Below, piece after piece: positions 1-12,505 of a stretch of DNA of 64,000 bases. A model generated the notes under the pieces. It was not told the DNA's origin and did no database searches. It was given only the letters and a program-made list of their open reading frames with translations. This stretch comes from Archivesica marissinica (Eukaryota > Mollusca > Bivalvia > Venerida > Vesicomyidae): contig CM026387.1 of assembly GCA_014843695.1 (NCBI GenBank), positions 68,855,920 through 68,919,919 of the forward strand, written 5' to 3'. Both the position numbers and the translations under genes were made by a program. How positions within the stretch are numbered: the first letter of the stretch is position 1; each line of letters opens with the position of its first letter.

Positions 1-1354
1 TAGCTCAACCAGCAGTGTGCACGAGTGCCGAGTACCTCTCATAGCACAGTACATATACACGAGGATAGTGATAGCTCAACCAGCAGTGTGCACCAGTGCC
101 GAGTACCTCTCATAGCACAGTACATATACACGAGGATAGTGATAGCTCAACCAGCAGTGTGCACCAGTGCCGAGTACCTCTCATAGCACAGTACATATAC
201 ACGAGGATAGTGATAGCTCAACCAGCAGTGTGCACCAGTGCCGAGTACCTCTCATAGCACAGTACATATACACGAGGATAGTGATAGCTCAACCAGCAGT
301 GTGCACGAGTGCCGAGTACCTCTCATAGCACAGTACATATACACGAGGATAGTGATAGCTCAACCAGCAGTGTGCACCAGTGCCGAGTACCTCTCATAGC
401 ACAGTACATATACACGAGGATAGTGATAGCTCAACCAGCAGTGTGCACCAGTGCCGAGTACCTCTCATAGCACAGTACATATACACGAGGATAGTGATAG
501 CTCAACCAGCAGTGTGCACCAGTGCCGAGTACCTCTCACAGCACAGTACATATACACGAGGATAGTGATAGCTCAACCAGCAGTGTGCACCAGTGCCGAG
601 TACCTCTCATAGCACAGTACATATACACGAGGATAGTGATAGCTCACCAGCAGTGTGCACAGTGCCGAGTACCTCTCACAGCACAGTACATATACACGAG
701 GATAGTGATAGCTCAACCAGCAGTGTGCACCAGTGCCGAGTACCTCTCACAGCACAGTACATATACACGAGGATAGTGATAGCTCAACCAGCAGTGTGCA
801 CCAGTGCCGAGTACCTCTCACAGCACAGTACATATACACGAGGATAGTGATAGCTCAACCAGCAGTCTGCACCAGTGCCGAGTACCTCTCATAGCACAGT
901 ACATATACACGAGGATAGTGATAGCTCAACCAGCAGTGTGCACCAGTGCCGAGTACCTCTCATAGCACAGTACATATACACGAGGATAGTGATAGCTCAA
1001 CCAGCAGTGTGCACCAGTGCCGAGTACCTCTCATAGCACAGTACATATACACGAGGATAGTGATAGCTCAACCAGCAGTGTGCACCAGTGCCGAGTACCT
1101 CTCATAGCACAGTACATATACACGAGGATAGTGATAGCTCAACCAGCAGTGTGCACCAGTGCCGAGTACCTCTCACAGCACAGTACATATACACGAGGAT
1201 AGTGATAGCTCAACCAGCAGTCTGCACGAGTGCCGAGTACCTCTCACAGCACAGTACATATACACGAGGATAGTGATAGCTCAACCAGCAGTCTGCACCA
1301 GTGCCGAGTACCTCCACATCACAGCACAGTACATATACACGAGGATAGTGATAG

Positions 1355-1399
1355 CCAACCACCCACCAAAACCCCAAAAACACAACAACACAAACAAAT
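1355..1399. repeat. A/C-only insertion inside the 71-bp array
   Basis: About 45 bp made almost only of A and C (ccaaccacccaccaaaaccc and following) replaces the expected gctcaacca junction of a unit. The array resumes normally at the gcagtctgcacc block. It marks the start of the more diverged part of the array. It could be a real low-complexity insertion or a local assembly or consensus error. Confidence 0.6.
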
Positions 1400-2405
1400 C
1401 AACCAGCAGTCTGCACCAGTGCCGAGTACCTCTAATAACACAGTACATATACACTAGGATAGTGATAGATCAACACCAATCTGCACCACTGCCGAGTACC
1501 TCTCATAGCACAGTACATATACACGAGGATAGTGATAGCTCAACCAGCAGTCTGCACCAGTGCCGAGTACCTCTCATAGCACAGTACATATACACGAGGA
1601 TAGTGATAGATCAACCAGCAATCTGCACCACTGCCGAGTACCTCTCATAGCACAGTACATATACACCAGGATAGTGATAACTCAACCAGCAGTCTGCACC
1701 AGTGCCGAGTACCTCTCACATTCATAGCACAATACATATACACGAGGATAGTGATAGCTCAACCAGCAGTCTGCACCAGTGCAGATTACCTCTAATATTC
1801 ATATCACAATACATATAAACGAGGATAGTGACATCTCTTCCAGCAGACTGCACCACTACCGAGTACCTCTCTTAGCACAGTACATATACACGAGGATAGT
1901 GATAACTCAACCAGCAGTCTGCACCGGTATCGAGTACCTCTCTTAGCACATTACATATACATGTGGATAGTGAAATCTCAACCAGCAGCCTGCACAAGTC
2001 CCGAGTACCTCTCAAATTCATAGCACAGTACATATACACGAGGATAGTGATAGCTTAACCAGAAGTCTGCACCAGTGCCGAGTACCTCTCACATTCATAG
2101 CACAGTACATATACATGAGGATAGTGATAGCTTAACCAGCATTCTGCACCAGTGTCGGGTACCTCTCTTAGCACAGTACATATACATGAGGATAGTGATA
2201 GCTTAACCAGAAGTCTGCACCAGTGTCGAGTACCTCTCTTAGCACAGTACATATACATGTTGATAGTGAAATCTCAACCAGCAGCCTGCACAAGTGCCGA
2301 GTACCTCTCACATTCATAGCACAGTACATATACATGAGGATAGTGATAGCTCAACCAGCAGTCTGCACCAGTGTCGAGTACCTCTCTTAGCACAGTACAT
2401 ATACA

Positions 2406-3405
2406 NNNNNNNNNNNNNNNNNNNNNNNNNNNNNNNNNNNNNNNNNNNNNNNNNNNNNNNNNNNNNNNNNNNNNNNNNNNNNNNNNNNNNNNNNNNNNNN
2501 NNNNNNNNNNNNNNNNNNNNNNNNNNNNNNNNNNNNNNNNNNNNNNNNNNNNNNNNNNNNNNNNNNNNNNNNNNNNNNNNNNNNNNNNNNNNNNNNNNNN
2601 NNNNNNNNNNNNNNNNNNNNNNNNNNNNNNNNNNNNNNNNNNNNNNNNNNNNNNNNNNNNNNNNNNNNNNNNNNNNNNNNNNNNNNNNNNNNNNNNNNNN
2701 NNNNNNNNNNNNNNNNNNNNNNNNNNNNNNNNNNNNNNNNNNNNNNNNNNNNNNNNNNNNNNNNNNNNNNNNNNNNNNNNNNNNNNNNNNNNNNNNNNNN
2801 NNNNNNNNNNNNNNNNNNNNNNNNNNNNNNNNNNNNNNNNNNNNNNNNNNNNNNNNNNNNNNNNNNNNNNNNNNNNNNNNNNNNNNNNNNNNNNNNNNNN
2901 NNNNNNNNNNNNNNNNNNNNNNNNNNNNNNNNNNNNNNNNNNNNNNNNNNNNNNNNNNNNNNNNNNNNNNNNNNNNNNNNNNNNNNNNNNNNNNNNNNNN
3001 NNNNNNNNNNNNNNNNNNNNNNNNNNNNNNNNNNNNNNNNNNNNNNNNNNNNNNNNNNNNNNNNNNNNNNNNNNNNNNNNNNNNNNNNNNNNNNNNNNNN
3101 NNNNNNNNNNNNNNNNNNNNNNNNNNNNNNNNNNNNNNNNNNNNNNNNNNNNNNNNNNNNNNNNNNNNNNNNNNNNNNNNNNNNNNNNNNNNNNNNNNNN
3201 NNNNNNNNNNNNNNNNNNNNNNNNNNNNNNNNNNNNNNNNNNNNNNNNNNNNNNNNNNNNNNNNNNNNNNNNNNNNNNNNNNNNNNNNNNNNNNNNNNNN
3301 NNNNNNNNNNNNNNNNNNNNNNNNNNNNNNNNNNNNNNNNNNNNNNNNNNNNNNNNNNNNNNNNNNNNNNNNNNNNNNNNNNNNNNNNNNNNNNNNNNNN
3401 NNNNN
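2406..3405. other. Assembly gap (1000 N)
   Basis: Exactly 1000 N with the same 71-bp satellite on both sides. A round 1000 usually marks a gap of unknown size, so the array copy number here is a minimum. Confidence 0.99.
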
Positions 3406-6400
3406 CATATACACGAGGATAGTGATAGCTCAACCAGCAGTCTGCACCAGTGCCGAGTACCTCTCACAGCACAGTACATATACACGAGGATAGTGATAGC
3501 TCAACCAGCAGTGTGCACCAGTGCCGAGTACCTCTCACAGCACAGTACATATACACGAGGATAGTGATAGCTCAACCAGCAGTGTGCACCAGTGCCGAGT
3601 ACCTCTCATAGCACAGTACATATACACGAGGATAGTGATAGCTCAACCAGCAGTGTGCACCAGTGCCGAGTACCTCTCACAGCACAGTACATATACACGA
3701 GGATAGTGATAGCTCAACCAGCAGTGTGCACGAGTGCCGAGTACCTCTCACAGCACAGTACATATACACGAGGATAGTGATAGCTCAACCAGCAGTGTGC
3801 ACGAGTGCCGAGTACCTCTCACAGCACAGTACATATACACGAGGATAGTGATAGCTCAACCAGCAGTGTGCACGAGTGCCGAGTACCTCTCATAGCACAG
3901 TACATATACACGAGGATAGTGATAGCTCAACCAGCAGTCTGCACCAGTGCCGAGTACCTCTCATAGCACAGTACATATACACGAGGATAGTGATAGCTCA
4001 ACCAGCAGTCTGCACCAGTGCCGAGTACCTCTCATAGCAGAGTACATATACACGAGGATAGTGATAGCTCAACCAGCAGTCTGCACCAGTGCCGAGTACC
4101 TCTCATAGCACAGTACATATACACGAGGATAGTGATAGCTCAACCAGCAGTGTGCACCAGTGCCGAGTACCTCTCATATTCATAGCACAATACATATACA
4201 CGAGGATAGTGATAGCTCAACCAGCAGTGTGCACCAGTGCCGAGTACCTCTCATATTCATAGCACAATACATATACACGAGGATAGTGATAGCTCAACCA
4301 GCAGTCTGCACCAGTGCCGAGTACCTCTCATAGCACAGTACATATACACGAGGATAGTGATAGCTCAACCAGCAGTCTGCACCAGTGCCGAGTACCTCTC
4401 ATAGCACAGTACATATACACGAGGATAGTGATAGCTCAACCAGCAGTGTGCACGAGTGCCGAGTACCTCTCATAGCACAGTACATATACACGAGGATAGT
4501 GATAGCTCAACCAGCAGTGTGCACCAGTGCCGAGTACCTCTCATATTCATAGCACAATACATATACACGAGGATAGTGATAGCTCAACCAGCAGTGTGCA
4601 CCAGTGCCGATAACCTCTCATATTCATAGCACAGTATATATACACGAGGATAGTGATAGCTCAACCAGCAGTGTGCACGAGTGCCGAGTACCTCTCATAG
4701 CACAGTACATATACACGAGGATAGTGATAGCTCAACCAGCAGTCTGCACGAGTGCCGAGTACCTCTCATAGCACAGTACATATACACGAGGATAGTGATA
4801 GCTCAACCAGCAGTCTGCACCAGTGCCGAGTACCTCTCATAGCACAGTACATATACACGAGGATAGTGATAGCTCAACCAGCAGTCTGCACGAGTGCCGA
4901 GTACCTCTCATAGCACAGTACATATACACGAGGATAGTGATAGCTCAACCAGCAGTCTGCACGAGTGCCGAGTACCTCTCATAGCACAGTACATATACAC
5001 GAGGATAGTGATAGCTCAACCAGCAGTCTGCACGAGTGCCGAGTACCTCTCATAGCACAGTACATATACACGAGGATAGTGATAGCTCAACCAGCAGTCT
5101 GCACCAGTGCCGAGTACCTCTCATAGCACAGTACATATACACGAGGATAGTGATAGCTCAATCAGCAGCCTGCACCAGTGCCGAGTACCTCCCATAGCAG
5201 AGTACATATACACGAGGATAGTGATAGCTCAACCAGCAGTGTGCACCAGTGCCGAGTACCTCTCATAGCACAGTACATATACACGAGGATAGTGATAGCT
5301 CAACCAGCAGTGTGCACGAGTGCCGAGTACCTCTCATAGCACAGTACATATACACGAGGATAGTGATAGCTCAACCAGCAGTGTGCATGAGTGCCGAGTA
5401 CCTCTCATAGCACAGTACATATACACGAAGATAGTGATAGCTCAACCAGCAGTCTGCACCAGTGCCGAGTACCTCTCATAGCACAGTACATATACACGAG
5501 GATAGTGATAGCTCAACCAGCAGTGTGCACCAGTGCCGAGTACCTCTCATATTCATAGCACAATACATATACACGAGGATAGTGATAGCTCAACCAGCAG
5601 TGTGCACCAGTGCCGAGTACCTCACATATTCATAGCACAATACATATACACGAGGATAGTGATAGCTCAACCAACAGTCTGCACCAGTGCCGAGTACCTC
5701 TCATAGCACAGTACATATACACGAGGATAGTGATAGCTCAACCAGCAGTCTGCACCAGTGCCGAGTACCTCTCATAGCACAGTACATATACACGAGGATA
5801 GTGATAGCTCAACCAGCAGTGTGCACGAGTGCCGAGTACCTCTCATAGCACAGTACATATACACGAGGATAGTGATAGCTCAACCAGCAGTGTGCACCAG
5901 TGCCGAGTACCTCTCATATTCATAGCACAGTACATATACACGAGGATAGTGATAGCTCAACCAGCAGTCTGCACGAGTGCCGAGTACCTCTCATAGCACA
6001 GTACATATACACGAGGATAGTGATAGCTCAACCAGCAGTCTGCACGAGTGCCGAGTACCTCTCATAGCACAGTACATATACACGAGGATAGTGATAGCTC
6101 AACCAGCAGTCTGCACGAGTGCCGAGTACCTCTCATAGCACAGTACATATACACGAGGATAGTGATAGCTCAACCAGCAGTCTGCACGAGTGCCGAGTAC
6201 CTCTCATAGCACAGTACATATACACGAGGATAGTGATAGCTCAACCAGCAGTCTGCACGAGTGCCGAGTACCTCTCATAGCACAGTACATATACACGAGG
6301 ATAGTGATAGCTCAACCAGCAGTCTGCACGAGTGCCGAGTACCTCTCATAGCACAGTACATATACACGAGGATAGTGATAGCTCAACCAGCAGTCTGCAC

Positions 6401-8559
6401 GAGTGCCGAGTACCTCTCATAGCACAGTACATATACACGAGGATAGTGATAGCTCAACCAGCAGTCTGCACCAGTCCCGAGTACCTCTCATAGCACAGTA
6501 CATATACACGAGGATAGTGATAGCTCAATCAGCAGCCTGCACCAGTGCCGAGTACCTCTCATAGCAGAGTACATATACACGAGGATAGTGATAGCTCAAC
6601 CAGCAGTGTGCACCAGTGCCGAGTACCTCTCATAGCACAGTACATATACACGAGGATAGTGATAGCTCAACCAGCAGTGTGCACGAGTGCCGAGTACCTC
6701 TCATAGCACAGTACATATACACGAGGATAGTGATAGCTCAACCAGCAGTGTGCATGAGTGCCGAGTACCTCTCATAGCACAGTACATATACACGAGGATA
6801 GTGATAGCTCAACCAGCAGTGTGCACGAGTGCCGAGTACCTCTCATAGCACAGTACATATACACGAGGATAGTGATGCCTCAACCAGCAGTCTGCACGAG
6901 TGCCGAGTACCTCTCATAGCACAGTACATATACACGAGGATAGTGATAGCTCAACCAGCAGTCTGCACGAGTGCCGAGTACCTCTCATAGCACAGTACAT
7001 ATACACGAGGATAGTGATAGCTCAACCAGCAGTCTGCATCAGTGCCGAGTACCTCTCATATTCATAGCACAGTACATATACACGAGGATAGTGATAGCTC
7101 AACCAGCAGTCTGCACCAGTGCCGAGTACCTCTCATATTCATAGCACAGTACATATACACGAGGATAGTGATAGCTCAACCAGCAGTCTGCACCAGTGCC
7201 GAGTACCTCTCATAGCACAGTACATATACACGAGGATAGTGATAGCTCAACCAGCAGTCTGCACCAGTGCCGAGTACCTCTCATAGCACAGTACATATAC
7301 ACGAGGATAGTGATAGCTCAACCAGCAGTCTGCACCAATGTCGAGTACCTCTAATAGTCATAGCACAGTACATATACACGAGGATAGTGATAGCTCAACC
7401 AGCAGTCTGCACCAATGTCGAGTACCTCTAATAGTCATAGCACAGTACATATACACGAGGATAGTGATAGCTCAACCAGCAGTGTGCACCAGTGCCGAGT
7501 ACCTCTCATATTCATAGCACAGTACCTATACACGAGGATAGTGATAGCTCAACCAGTAGTCTGCACCAGTGCCGAGTACCTCTCATAGTCATAGTACAGT
7601 ACATATACACGAGGATAGTGATAGCTCAACCAGCAGTCTGCACCAGTGCCGAGTACCTCTCATAGCACAGTACATATACACGAGGATAGTGATACCTCAA
7701 CCAGCAGTCTGCACGAGTGCCGAGTACCTCTCATAGCACAGTACATATACACGAGGATAGTGATAGCTCAACCAGCAGTGTGCACGAGTGCCGAGTACCT
7801 CTCATAGTCATAGCACAGTACATATACACGAGGATAGTGATAGCTCAACCAGCAGTCTGCACAAGTGCCGAGTACCTCTCATAGCACAGTACATATACAC
7901 GAGGATAGTGATAGCTCAACCAGCAGTCTGCACCAGTGCCGAGTACCTCTCATAGCACAGTACATATACACGAGGATAGTGATAGCTCAACCAGCAGTCT
8001 GCACCAGTGCCGAATGCCTCTCATAGCACAGTACATATACACGAGGATAGTGATAGCTCAACCAGCAGTCTGCACCAGTGCCGAGTACCTCTCATAGTCA
8101 TAGCACAGTACATATACACGAGGATAGTTATAGCTCAACCAGCAGTCTGCACCAGTGCCGAGTACCTCTCATAGCACAGTACATATACACGAGGATAGTG
8201 ATAGCTCAACCAGCAGTCTGCACCAGTGCCGAGTACCTCTCATAGTCATGCACAGTACATATACACGAGGATAGTGATAGCTCAACCAGCAGTCTGCACC
8301 AGTGCCGAGTACCTCTCATAGCACAGTACATATACACGAGGATAGTGATAGCTCAACCAGCAGTCTGCACCAGTGCCGAATACCTCTCATAGCACAGTAC
8401 ATATACACGAGGATAGTGATAGCTCAACCAGCAGTCTGCACCAGTGCCGAGTACCTCTCATAGTCATAGCACAGTACATATACACGAGGATAGTGATAGC
8501 TCAACCAGCAGTGTGCACCAGTGCCGAGTACCTCTCACATTCACAGCACAGTACATATA

Positions 8560-8795
8560 CACGAGGATAGTGATAGCTCAACCGACAGTTCGGGTTCTGT
8601 TTCAGATGAAGAATTATGCTGCATGTGTAAGAAAACTACCACAGAGGCCATGAAATTGGCATACATTTTGGGACTTGTAAATTGAGCCCAGTGCGTAAGT
8701 GTGATCATTGGACACACCTTAAAGTCTGCAGCCCAGTACGGTGTCTAATGAGAGGGTCATCTTTCACGTGTCCTCATTGCGAACATGAGAGTTAA
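8560..8795 (+). pseudogene. Decayed C4HC3 (PHD-like) zinc-finger C-terminus, probably from a transposase
   Basis: From the final satellite unit, a frame reads an acidic Ser-rich stretch (HEDSDSST, then DSSGSVSDEE). It passes into a Cys cluster with C-x2-C at 8617-8628. A TGA at 8683-8685 sits where a Trp would be expected in a PHD-like finger. One base is then missing near 8695, and the reading continues in another frame. That second frame gives a Cys pair (8692 and 8700), an HW-x-HL-x2-C block (8706-8729) and a final CPHC at 8769-8780, before the TAA at 8793-8795. Eight ligands in C4HC3 order match a PHD-type finger. From memory, such fingers end many mollusc transposase-like proteins; this was not checked. 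The stop and the frameshift make it a pseudogene. The rest of the gene is absent, and the upstream side is satellite. A GTAAGT at 8695 could mimic a splice donor, but decay is the simpler reading. Confidence 0.6.
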
Positions 8796-9243
8796 TAGTT
8801 TGATATTATGAGCCTACAGTACAGTTGATATTGTTTGTGTATGTCCTTGGAAAAGTTAATAGTTAAACACAATTAAAAACAGTTGGCAACCGTTAATAAG
8901 TTATCTGATGAGAATACGTTTGCTATTTTGTGAGAAAGGACTGTTCTTCTAAGTTCATTTAGCATAACATGGCATTATGCCAAACACAGAACTTGTGTAC
9001 AGTAGTGCACTTTCGACTGAGGAGAAATTTACCTGTTCACCGATTACTGGTACATCCACGTAAATAAAATATGTAGACCTGTCAGTGCTATTGCTTTCAA
9101 TTTGTTATTGATTCAGTTATTATATATTTCTTACTAACTGATATTGAACAGTAAAATAAATATCATTATGTTTATTTGAGAGTGAACGTTCAAAGTGTAT
9201 GCATATCCTCGTTTTGGAACACACATACACAGGTTAGGCCTAT
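8796..9243. other. AT-rich 3' flank of the zinc-finger remnant
   Basis: No reading frame of note. Two canonical AATAAA hexamers (9063-9068 and 9155-9160) lie 270-365 bp after the remnant's stop codon, as would suit an old 3' untranslated region. Nothing else is recognisable. Confidence 0.4.
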
Positions 9244-9330
9244 TGCTGGTCACCGGTTACTGCGCTGGTCACCGGTTACTGCTGGTCACGCTGATCACCG
9301 GTTACTGCTGGTCACCGGTTACCGGTATAG
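9244..9330. repeat. Short degenerate tandem repeat (ggtcaccggttactg)
   Basis: Four to five imperfect copies of ctggtcaccggttactgc lie in 87 bp. One copy is truncated to ctggtcacg, and the run ends in ggttaccggt. Each unit holds the palindrome-like pieces ggtcacc and accggt. A local minisatellite. Confidence 0.8.
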
Positions 9331-11025
9331 GTTGTATATGGATGCACACCACTGTATTTTCTCCTTCTTCGCGCTATGGTAAATCGATGAAGTGTCACAG
9401 TCAAATTCTCAGAACCAAGAAAAAATCCACATTTACCGCATGCAGTTCTGTAAACTCCAGGGCTGCTGCTTGCTGTTAGGCACATGGCATCACCATCAAA
9501 GTTTTTCACAATTTTCAAATGTAAACAAACACCGGTTAAAAATGGAACGCGTAGGGATCCTAGCTGGCATGTAGGGCTGTTTACTCATCAATGCGCTGGA
9601 GCAAGTAATACTGACATAAATGCACAGAAAGTCTTCTTCAAATGAGCACACATGCCACAGATGCACCACCATCACAGTAAGAAATGCAAACAGTATCTGG
9701 TTCTACAGTAAAACATCATCACAGTATGGTCTGCTTGATTGAAAAACTACTTTCTAGGATACAACGACCCGGAACCAATTCCCCAGTGGGGTCACACGTA
9801 TAAACGTAAATAGGCAGAAGTGCATCCGCGGTCGAATGTAATCCCACTGACTAATATAGTTAATTTTTCTTTTTTTATAAAAATGCATTTTCATGACAGG
9901 CAGTGTATAGTTTTTGTGTTTTTTGAGAAATTATGTGACTTGAGAAGACTTCAGATTAGTTGCTGTGTAGAAAAGATGTGGTATAAGAATTTCAGGCCAT
10001 TGCAAACTGAAGGTCGGTATACTGTATTATTTGGCGGAGGAATACAGTGTGTAAATACAGTGACGTTATTCACAGGCGAGCACTGGTTATTTGAAACTTA
10101 AAATTTGAAATATTCTTCGTGTGTTTCAGGCTGATTTGAATACCTCTTCACAGTGGATGTGGTATCAGAAGAAATGAAAGATTGGAAATATAAATGAACA
10201 GACGGTATGTTTTTACTTTTTACTATCTATTTAATAGGCAATTTATTTATAGTTCTTCTCCCATCTCCATTGGTTGATATACAATAGGCAGGAGAATAAT
10301 ATATTTAACAATGAAAATACGTGAAATCTATTCTAGGTACATGCTAAATAATTTCAAATTAGTGTGTGAACCACAAGTTATTGTATTACTGAGTGAAGAG
10401 TTTTGGATGTTAAAAAGAAAATTGTTAACATTGAATGAATATTTGAAGAAAGTTCAATAACATGAACTATCATATCAGAACACGAACAGAAGAAATGATT
10501 AGTCTAAGGAAATGTGGTTGAATAGGACCGGTTGTTATGTTAATAACGACAGCAAATGCTATTTTAAGATTAAATTATGGTTAAATATTCACAGATGACT
10601 ATGCTCAGCATATGATAGATCTATACGATTTTGCTTCAAAGTTATCAAAACTATATTTTGTCAGAAACAGATCGTTTGCATATCTATACATCCTCCGTCA
10701 CATCGATTTCTGTTGCGCTAAAAACGCCTATATTGCAATAGATATCTACGGGATAAAACGTATCAGATTCCAGAAACGAGGCGCAAGAATCACTCTTGAT
10801 AGAGAGGACACTCCCTCTTCGCCATGTTTATATAACTTTCAATGGATGGCTTTTCCTCGAGTGTAATTTCTAAAAGGTTATATAGTACAGCGGTTATTTA
10901 AAAATCGTGCACAATTTGACAAAACATAGCTTAGCATGTGTACATTCATATATGATTTGGAAAGTATCGACGTTGCAACGTTTATTGGACAACGTATTCA
11001 ATTTAAAAATGACCGTAGTGTCATA
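9331..11025. other. Unrecognised, mostly unique sequence
   Basis: This 1.7-kb AT-rich stretch holds only short open frames. They include a 93-codon frame at 9820-10101 (+) and an 84-codon frame at 10612-10866 (+). Neither shows a domain, motif or codon pattern I recognise. A polypyrimidine run followed by CAG near 10130 could be a splice acceptor but has no coding partner. I make no gene call here. Confidence 0.5.
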
Positions 11026-11225
11026 TGAAATTGATACGAATAAACTTTATTTATTTACAACGATTGCGAAGCAAGTTTTAACAACTTATATAATCACTCT
11101 CGTTGGCGGGGATGAAAGCGTAAATGTGGTCATTCGTGTGGGAGGAAACCGGAGTACCCAGAGAAAACCCACCTGGCGACACCGTACCATCTCACATACT
11201 TCCCGGTCCGAGGCCCGGTGAAATT
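11026..11225 (-). mobile_element. SINE, family B (GGAGGAAACC core), 5'-truncated
   Basis: Read on the minus strand, the element ends in a tail whose plus-strand form is cgattgcgaagcaagtttt followed by acaactt and atcactctcg. Its body carries a strongly conserved core, gtgggaggaaaccggagtac, with agaaaacccacc after it. The head stops near cggtccgaggcccgg, so the tRNA-like part is missing. The 7-bp repeats tgaaatt at 11026-11032 and 11219-11225 flank it and are likely the target-site duplication. A fuller copy lies at 37970-38169. The core resembles conserved central domains of widespread metazoan SINEs (the V-SINE type is one candidate). The superfamily is my inference. Confidence 0.75.
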
Positions 11226-11235
11226 ATTGAATTAT

Positions 11236-12172
11236 AAGGTGACGTATGCTGACGTGACATTAAGGTGACGTATATTGACGCGACAATAAGGAGAAGTATA
11301 TTGATGGAACACTAAGGAAACGTATACTGCCGTGACATTAAGGTGACGTATATTAACGGAACATTAAGGTGACGTCAATTGACGTGACATTAAGGTGACG
11401 TATATTGACGTGACACTAGTGAAACGTATATTGACGTGCCAATAAGTAGACGTATATTGATGGAACAATAAGGAGACGTATACTGATGGAACAATAAGGT
11501 CACGTATATTGATGGAACAATAAGGAGACGTATACTGATGGAACAATAAGGTTACGTATATTGATGGAATAATAAGGAGACGTATACTGATGGAACAATA
11601 AGGACACGTATACTGATGGAACAATAAGGAGACGTATACTGAGGGAACAATAAGGAGACGTATACTGATGGAACAATAAGGTTACGTATACTGATGGAAC
11701 AATAAGGAGACGTATACTGATGGAACAATAAGGAGACGTATACTGAGGGAACAATAAGGAGACGTATACTGAGGGAACAATAAGGAGACGTATACTGAGG
11801 GAACAATAAGGAGACGTATACTGAGGGAACAATAAGGAGACGTATACTGATGGAACAATAAGGAGACGTATACTGAGGGAACAATAAGGAGACGTATACT
11901 GAGGGAACAATAAGGAGACGTATACTGATGGAACAATAAGGTTACCTATACTGATGGAACAATAAGGAGACGTATACTGATGGAACAATAAGGTTACGTA
12001 TATTGATGGAACAATAAGGAGACGTATACTGATGGAACAATAAGGAGACGTATACTGATGGAACAATAAGGAGACGTATACTGATGGAACAATAAGGTTA
12101 CGTATATTGATGGAACAATAAGGAGACGTATACTGATGGAACAATAAGGAGACGTATATTGATGGAACAATA
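11236..12172. repeat. 26-bp tandem array
   Basis: About 36 copies of a 26-bp unit containing aataaggagacgtatactga followed by tggaac. The first ten or so units are diverged (gtgacgtatattgacg forms) and the rest are almost identical, which is a typical old-edge and young-core pattern. Variants are gatggaac or gagggaac, and ggagacg or ggttacg. No stop triplet occurs in any minus-strand frame of the common unit, so apparent minus-strand frames of up to 214 codons are by-products of the repeat. Confidence 0.96.
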
Positions 12173-12505
12173 GGTGATGGTTAGTTGGGAACACTCTATT
12201 CTGCGGTGTGTACTGGACAATACATTGCCAAGTTGTTATGCTTCTCTCCATTATTGAATTATTGTGATTTGTATTTTACAATTAATCAACTACAACGTGA
12301 CATTGTGTCAGACATACTAAGGACATGTTCAGGTTACATGTGTTACCGATAGCAGACGCTTTAATTATCGAAGACACCGAGGTATTTTAAAAACCTCTAT
12401 GGCTTATATACACGATTAAACGACCGCAGATCAAAGGATTAGGAAACCGCACGTAACATTTCAGCCATCTACAAACATTGGATGACAGAAGAATATTACA
12501 ATGAC
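12173..12505. other. Unique spacer between two tandem arrays
   Basis: About 330 bp of AT-rich sequence with no open frame, motif or repeat that I recognise. Confidence 0.5.

Larger units (their letters stand above)
1..8584. repeat. 71/77-bp satellite array
   Basis: The basic unit is 71 bp and begins with tagctcaaccagcagt. It contains the blocks gccgagtacctctcatagca and cagtacatatacacgagg. A 77-bp variant carries six extra bases (attcat or agtcat) next to the catagcac block, and it becomes common from about 1.7 kb and again after 4.1 kb. Units are very similar at 1-1300 and 3400-8500 but more diverged at 1300-2400. A recurrent single-base change converts tgcaccag to tgcacgag. The array continues beyond the left edge of the window and is interrupted by an N gap, so its true length is unknown. 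Short reading frames of 61-84 codons recur every 71 bp and are by-products of the repeat. The last unit runs into a zinc-finger coding remnant. Confidence 0.97.

Noticed and set aside
2274..3493. Reading frames crossing 2406-3405
   Set aside because: They consist mostly of unknown bases in the gap. The same applies to frames crossing 50575-51574.
8695..8700. GTAAGT as a splice donor within the zinc-finger remnant
   Set aside because: Coding similarity continues immediately after it with a one-base shift, so a small deletion is simpler than an intron.
9820..10101. 93-codon plus-strand frame
   Set aside because: No recognisable domain, poor start context and ordinary AT-rich composition. It is of a length expected by chance.
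10612..10866. 84-codon plus-strand frame
   Set aside because: No family recognised and no supporting splice or regulatory signal.
11364..12251. Minus-strand frames of 84-214 codons (VPSVYVSLLFHQYT repeats)
   Set aside because: A 26-bp repeat read in three frames, with no independent evidence of coding.
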